NCBI GenBank assembly: GCA_039640495.1
Contig: CP046864.1
Coordinates: forward strand, 2,653,001-2,717,000
DNA from: Rhodobacteraceae bacterium IMCC1335
GTDB taxonomy: Bacteria > Pseudomonadota > Alphaproteobacteria > Rhodobacterales > Rhodobacteraceae
DNA: 64,000 nucleotides
Direction: 5' to 3'
A model generated the notes under the pieces. The model saw only the letters and a program-made list of their open reading frames with translations, searched no databases and was not told the origin of the DNA. The number at the start of each line of letters is the position of its first letter. Within the stretch, counting starts at the first letter, position 1. The translations under genes were made by a program, and so were the position numbers. Below, in pieces: positions 60,032 through 64,000 of this stretch.

Positions 60032-61245
60032 AATCTTGTGCATTCACAGTTTGTAATATCGCTTATTTACCTAGAGCGTTAGTGTTAGCAGAATCCATGC
60101 TAAAAACTAGCAAAATAGAGCTAAAAATTGTTTTATTCGAAAGTAGAAAGAAATTTTCGGATCTAGAATTAAATTCAAGTGCGGAGATACTTTTTGCGGA
60201 AGAATTTGGCTTCCTAGATTTCCAACACCTTGCAATGATTTATGATGTTGTTGAGTTGACGACTGCATTGAAACCACGCCTGACAAAATATTTTTGCCAA
60301 AATCATGACTATGTTTACTTTTTTGATCCAGATGTTGTTCTCTATGATGATGCGAATAAGTTACAACATCACTTTGGTGAATCCAGCGTTTTGCTCACCC
60401 CGCATTTTAACTCACCTGAGCAATCAGATGTGTGGAACGATGATGTAGGACTTATGAGGTTCGGCGCTTTTAATCTTGGCTTTTTTGCGGTGAGAACTTG
60501 TGAACAAAGTAAAGAGTTTTTAGATTGGTGGGATAAACGTTGTACTTTTCAGTGCTTTTTTGAGACGCAATTTGGTCTATCGACGGATCAAAAGTGGTTA
60601 AATGTTGCCTTTGCTTTTTTTGACTGTTTCAAAGTTTTGCGCAGTCCCATATACAACTTTGCTTATTGGAACGCGTTCGAGCGCTTTAATAAACTACGTA
60701 TAGTAGATGGCGTTTATATGATCGATGGTGATCCACTCTTTTTTGCTCACATAAGCTCATTTAATTCTGCCGAACCTCATTGTATTACAAACCGAGGCTC
60801 CGTGCGTGATCAGGATAAAACATATGAAGTTCTGGAGTTATTTAGAGAATACGCAGAACTATTGAATGCGAAAACGCTGAATATGGCATCGTATACATCT
60901 CGCAATTACACGTATGACTATTTTGAAACTGGTGAAAAGATAGGCGCACCATTGAGGATTGCCTACCTCGATTACTACAAAGAAAACGGCAATAAGATCG
61001 ACCCGTTCAATGACAGCGATTTGATCCGTTTTGCCAAACGGCATAACCTATTGGGCAGAGACACCACCGTAAAAGCAAGTTTAGCGCAGAAAGAAGAACA
61101 AGGAGTTGTGATAAAACTTATGCGAATTTTCGTGAACCTTACAGTACGGGTAGTTGGTTCAAAAAGATATAGGGTATTGTGCAATGGCTTCTTGTTGTTG
61201 TCTTCTCCTAGAACTTTGTCACACGTATGGAATTTTAGAAAGTAA
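60028..61245 (+). CDS. Glycosyltransferase of nucleotide-diphospho-sugar transferase type
   Basis: A 405-residue protein with a GT-A like fold: MKSCAFTVCNIAYLPRALVL at the start, then ALKPRLTKYF and the DxD motif in YFFDPDVVLYDD. NLGFFAVRTCEQSKEFLDWW and a hydrophobic C-terminus that might contact the membrane follow. It is the last gene of the AT-rich part of the locus; rfbC lies immediately after it. It overlaps the preceding gene as ATGA. Sugar specificity unknown. Confidence 0.83.
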   Translation: MKSCAFTVCNIAYLPRALVLAESMLKTSKIELKIVLFESRKKFSDLELNSSAEILFAEEFGFLDFQHLAMIYDVVELTTALKPRLTKYFCQNHDYVYFFDPDVVLYDDANKLQHHFGESSVLLTPHFNSPEQSDVWNDDVGLMRFGAFNLGFFAVRTCEQSKEFLDWWDKRCTFQCFFETQFGLSTDQKWLNVAFAFFDCFKVLRSPIYNFAYWNAFERFNKLRIVDGVYMIDGDPLFFAHISSFNSAEPHCITNRGSVRDQDKTYEVLELFREYAELLNAKTLNMASYTSRNYTYDYFETGEKIGAPLRIAYLDYYKENGNKIDPFNDSDLIRFAKRHNLLGRDTTVKASLAQKEEQGVVIKLMRIFVNLTVRVVGSKRYRVLCNGFLLLSSPRTLSHVWNFRK

Positions 61246-61272
61246 CTTTGATGCTAAACCCAACTAGAATCA

Positions 61273-61280
61273 CCCCCCCC
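61273..61280. repeat. C8 tract at the junction to rfbC
   Basis: Eight consecutive C residues 28 nt after the end of the last glycosyltransferase gene. One additional C would join ATG 61251 (MLNPTRITPP) to the RHGDQRGFF start of the rfbC core in one reading frame. It also lies where base composition changes from AT-rich to GC-rich. Confidence 0.85.
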
Positions 61281-61339
61281 GCCATGGCGATCAACGTGGA
61301 TTTTTTGGTGAGACCTATAGCCATCGTCGGTATGCAGAG

Positions 61340-61789
61340 ATGGGGATAGATGTTGAATTTGTGCAAGACAATCATTCACTGTCACACGCGGTTGGGACGT
61401 TGCGAGGGTTGCATTTTCAGGCGCCCCCCGCTGCACAGGGGAAATTGGTGCGCTGTGGACATGGGGCTATATTTGATGTGGCGGTGGATATTCGGCGTGG
61501 CAGCCCGACCTATGGGAAATGGGAAGGGTACGAACTGACATCAGAGAACGGTCATCAGCTGTATGTGCCGGTTGGCTTTGCGCATGGGTTCGTGACATTG
61601 GAACCGGACAGCGAAATCGTGTACAAATGCACCGATTATTACGCCCCCGAAACCGAAGGGGCGGTGCGTTGGGACAGTTGTAGAATTGACTGGCCCCTGT
61701 CGGTCGGTCCGATCCTAAGTGATAAGGACGCGATTGCGCCGGCCTTGGCAGATTTTGACAGCCCCTTTGTCTATGGTGAAAATTCATGA
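61340..61789 (+). CDS. rfbC: dTDP-4-dehydrorhamnose 3,5-epimerase, 5' end out of frame
   Basis: A 149-residue frame containing most of RfbC, which epimerises dTDP-4-keto-6-deoxyglucose on the way to dTDP-L-rhamnose. [39 protein letters not shown] and [12 protein letters not shown] carry the catalytic histidine and the usual core. The frame is open upstream to 61268 and encodes [21 protein letters not shown], a conserved part of the family, but has no start codon there. An ATG at 61251 would serve if the C8 tract had nine C. As read, translation from 61340 gives a truncated protein, and the first strand is missing. Confidence 0.85.
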   Translation: MGIDVEFVQDNHSLSHAVGTLRGLHFQAPPAAQGKLVRCGHGAIFDVAVDIRRGSPTYGKWEGYELTSENGHQLYVPVGFAHGFVTLEPDSEIVYKCTDYYAPETEGAVRWDSCRIDWPLSVGPILSDKDAIAPALADFDSPFVYGENS

Positions 61790-62829
61790 AAATACTGGTA
61801 ACCGGTGGGGCGGGCTTCATTGGGTCCGTCGTGGTGCGTTTGGCGATTGCGCGGGGACATCAGGTGGTGAATGTCGATGCGCTGACCTATGCAGCCTGTT
61901 TGGACAATGTGGCCAGTGTTGCGGATCATCCCAATTATTCGTTTGAACAGGTTGATATTCGCGACCGTACGGGGCTGGACGCTGTGTTCGCCAAACATAC
62001 CCCCGATGCAGTGATGCATCTAGCGGCTGAAAGCCATGTGGACCGATCCATCGACGGACCTGCGGATTTTATCGAAACGAATATCAACGGCACCTTTAAC
62101 ATGCTTGAGTCTGCGCGCAGTTATTGGCAGGCGCAAGGCCGACCCGATACGTTCCGGTTCCATCACATTAGCACGGATGAGGTGTTTGGATCGCTGGGCC
62201 CGACGGGCATGTTTACCGAAGAAACCCCCTATGACCCGCGCAGCCCCTATTCCGCGTCCAAGGCCAGTTCAGACCATCTGGTTCGCGCGTGGCATGAAAC
62301 CTACGGCCTGCCGGTGGTGCTAACGAATTGTTCGAACAATTATGGCCCCTATCACTTTCCGGAAAAGCTGATCCCCGTGGTGATCCTGAACGCACTGGCG
62401 GGCAAACCGCTGCCCATTTACGGGGACGGCGGGAATATCCGCGATTGGCTGTATGTTGAGGATCACGCAGATGCTCTACTGTTGGTTTTGGCCAAGGGCG
62501 CTGTGGGCCGCAGTTATAACATCGGCGGCGAAAACGAACGCACGAACCTAGAGCTGGTTAAAACGCTGTGCAGCATTTTGGATCGCCTGCGCCCACGCGA
62601 TGGGGACAGCTATGCCGATTTGATCACCTTTGTCACGGATCGCCCAGGCCACGATGCGCGTTATGCGATTGACCCTGCACGCATTCGCGATGAACTGGGC
62701 TGGCGCCCATCCGTGACGGTTGAGGAAGGTTTAGAAAAAACCGTGCAGTGGTATTTGGACAATGAAAACTGGTGGCAGCCCCTGTTGAACCGTACCGGTG
62801 TTGGGCAACGCTTGGGCACGAAATCATGA
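61786..62829 (+). CDS. rfbB: dTDP-glucose 4,6-dehydratase
   Basis: A 347-residue dehydratase that turns dTDP-glucose into dTDP-4-keto-6-deoxyglucose. NAD motif [14 protein letters not shown], catalytic HISTDEVFG with the D-E pair, [19 protein letters not shown] and [14 protein letters not shown]. It ends with the [20 protein letters not shown] region. It overlaps rfbC and rfbD by 4 nt. Composition is GC-rich again, like the host chromosome. Confidence 0.96.
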   Translation: MKILVTGGAGFIGSVVVRLAIARGHQVVNVDALTYAACLDNVASVADHPNYSFEQVDIRDRTGLDAVFAKHTPDAVMHLAAESHVDRSIDGPADFIETNINGTFNMLESARSYWQAQGRPDTFRFHHISTDEVFGSLGPTGMFTEETPYDPRSPYSASKASSDHLVRAWHETYGLPVVLTNCSNNYGPYHFPEKLIPVVILNALAGKPLPIYGDGGNIRDWLYVEDHADALLLVLAKGAVGRSYNIGGENERTNLELVKTLCSILDRLRPRDGDSYADLITFVTDRPGHDARYAIDPARIRDELGWRPSVTVEEGLEKTVQWYLDNENWWQPLLNRTGVGQRLGTKS

Positions 62830-63674
62830 TCCTTGTCTTTGGTAAAACCGGGCAAGTGGCGACAGAGTTGCAGCGGCTTGGTAACGTGGTAGCTTTGGGT
62901 CGGGATCAGGCAGATTTATCTGATGCGGCGGCCTGTGCTAATACCATTCGCACCTATGCGCCACGGGTTGTGATCAATGCGGCGGCCTATACGGCTGTGG
63001 ATAAGGCCGAGGAAGAAGAGGCCTTGGCCACAATCATCAATGGCGATGCGCCCACAGCAATGGCGCAGGCCTGTGATGAACTGGACATCCCTCTGATCCA
63101 TATCTCAACCGATTATGTGTTTGCGGGAACGGGTGACGCGCCTTGGCAGCCCGATGACCCAACCGCGCCGCAAAATGCCTATGGCCGCAGTAAATTGGCG
63201 GGAGAAATTGGCATTCGCAACAGCGGTACCGTACATGCGATTTTACGCACCTCTTGGGTGGTATCGGCCCATGGGTCGAACTTTGTCAAAACCATGCTGC
63301 GCCTATCGGACACGCGTGATACGCTCAATATCGTGGCGGATCAAATCGGTGGGCCAACACCTTCGCGCGATATTGCAGCGGCTTGTTTGCAGATCGCCGA
63401 ACAGCTGATCGCGGATCCGTCGAAATCTGGCACCTATCATTACAGCGGCGCGCCAGATGTCTCATGGGCTGATTTTGCGCGGGCGATTTTTGAACAGACG
63501 GGCAAGGCAGTAACAGTCACTCCCATTCCAACGACCGACTATCCCACGCCCGCCAAACGCCCGCTGAATTCGCGGATGGAGTGCGGCGCAACAAAACGGG
63601 CATTTGGCATTCCACGCCCCGATTGGCGCGATGGATTGAACATGATATTACAGGAGTTAGAGGGTACAAAATGA
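62826..63674 (+). CDS. rfbD: dTDP-4-dehydrorhamnose reductase
   Basis: A 282-residue NADPH-dependent reductase forming dTDP-L-rhamnose. Starts [19 protein letters not shown] at 62826 (ATGA overlap with rfbB). Further motifs: [36 protein letters not shown] and LRTSWVVS. It ends in [11 protein letters not shown] and overlaps rfbA as ATGA. The open frame to 62772 lies inside rfbB and is not used. Confidence 0.95.
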   Translation: MILVFGKTGQVATELQRLGNVVALGRDQADLSDAAACANTIRTYAPRVVINAAAYTAVDKAEEEEALATIINGDAPTAMAQACDELDIPLIHISTDYVFAGTGDAPWQPDDPTAPQNAYGRSKLAGEIGIRNSGTVHAILRTSWVVSAHGSNFVKTMLRLSDTRDTLNIVADQIGGPTPSRDIAAACLQIAEQLIADPSKSGTYHYSGAPDVSWADFARAIFEQTGKAVTVTPIPTTDYPTPAKRPLNSRMECGATKRAFGIPRPDWRDGLNMILQELEGTK

Positions 63675-64000
63675 CGCAACGCAAAGGCATTATTCTGGCG
63701 GGCGGATCCGGCACGCGGCTGTATCCGCTTACGATAGCGGTGTCGAAACAACTGTTGCCTATTTATGATAAACCGATGATCTATTACCCGCTGACGGTGT
63801 TGATGTTGGCGGGCATCCGCGAAATTATGATCATCACAACACCCCAAGATCAGGACCAATTCCAACGCCTGTTGGGCGATGGAAGCCAGTGGGGCATTCG
63901 GCTGGAGTACAAAATACAACCCAGCCCAGATGGTCTGGCCCAGGCGTTTATCCTGGCCGAGGATTTCTTGGATGGCGCACCATCGGCCATGGTGTTGGGT
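63671..64000 (+). CDS. rfbA: Glucose-1-phosphate thymidylyltransferase (N-terminal part)
   Basis: The first 110 codons of RfbA, which makes dTDP-glucose from dTTP and glucose-1-phosphate, the entry step to dTDP-rhamnose. The signatures [16 protein letters not shown] and [17 protein letters not shown] are complete, followed by [20 protein letters not shown]. It runs off the right edge of the window. It overlaps rfbD by 4 nt and completes the rfbCBDA order. Confidence 0.96.
   Translation, partial: MTQRKGIILAGGSGTRLYPLTIAVSKQLLPIYDKPMIYYPLTVLMLAGIREIMIITTPQDQDQFQRLLGDGSQWGIRLEYKIQPSPDGLAQAFILAEDFLDGAPSAMVLG

Overview
The window reads as chromosomal DNA of a marine alphaproteobacterium, most likely a Rhodobacterales (Roseobacter-group) member. 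This rests on the gene families and order of the first 13 kb (LolC/E-LolD, a YgfZ-type protein, a YczE-type membrane protein, EF-P, a TolC-Pcm pair, a histone-deacetylase-like amidohydrolase) and on several small proteins that I know only from that group. The species cannot be fixed from sequence alone.

Layout. (1) 1-12.8 kb: ordinary housekeeping genes of moderately high GC. (2) 12.85-13.9 kb: about 1 kb without genes. (3) 13.9-18.8 kb: a minus-strand block of phage late-type genes (holin-like protein, LamG-type and tail-fibre-type proteins, a phage-style cytosine-C5 methyltransferase) with no capsid, terminase or integrase. (4) 19.1-20.2 kb: a first UDP-glucose dehydrogenase. (5) 20.2-25.6 kb: a tandem array ending at an intact tRNA-Cys. 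Its cassettes are bounded by identical 5' halves of tRNA-Cys. Three cassettes carry a Phd/YefM-RelE-type toxin-antitoxin pair, and two of those are nearly identical 1404-bp copies. Every unit carries the same roughly 120-bp palindrome-rich repeat with a perfect DnaA-box motif. (6) 25.6-40.3 kb: a plasmid-like or integrative island with two tyrosine recombinases, more toxin-antitoxin genes, galU, an uncharacterised four-gene operon containing a clamp-loader-type AAA+ ATPase, a fifth copy of the 120-bp repeat, and a five-gene operon (DUF6641, DUF3768, large serine recombinase, two ParB/RepB-like proteins). (7) 40.4-64 kb: a surface-polysaccharide locus. It has a divergent RfaH/NusG-like antiterminator with an ops-like site, an EPS-associated winged-helix regulator, phosphomannomutase, GalE, Ugd, UDP-glucuronate and UDP-GlcNAc epimerases, glycosyltransferases, Wzx, Wzy, CapA-like and asparagine-synthase-like proteins, and a dTDP-rhamnose operon cut by the right edge.

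The polysaccharide genes make activated sugars (UDP-Glc to UDP-Gal, UDP-GlcA and probably UDP-GalA; UDP-ManNAc; dTDP-rhamnose; mannose-1-P), join them, flip the lipid-linked unit and polymerise it. From 45 to 61.2 kb the genes are strikingly AT-rich and overlap end to end. The dTDP-rhamnose genes return to host-like composition exactly at a C8 tract that puts the 5' end of rfbC out of frame.

The strongest candidate for something undescribed is the tRNA-Cys array plus the adjoining island. Small addiction cassettes and a large recombinase-bearing element appear to share the same end structure (tRNA half, ACACAGTT arm motifs, GTGTTGAACAC) and the same 120-bp origin- or centromere-like repeat. 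No replication initiator or ParA was recognised, so the roles of the AAA+ operon and of the ParB pair remain open.
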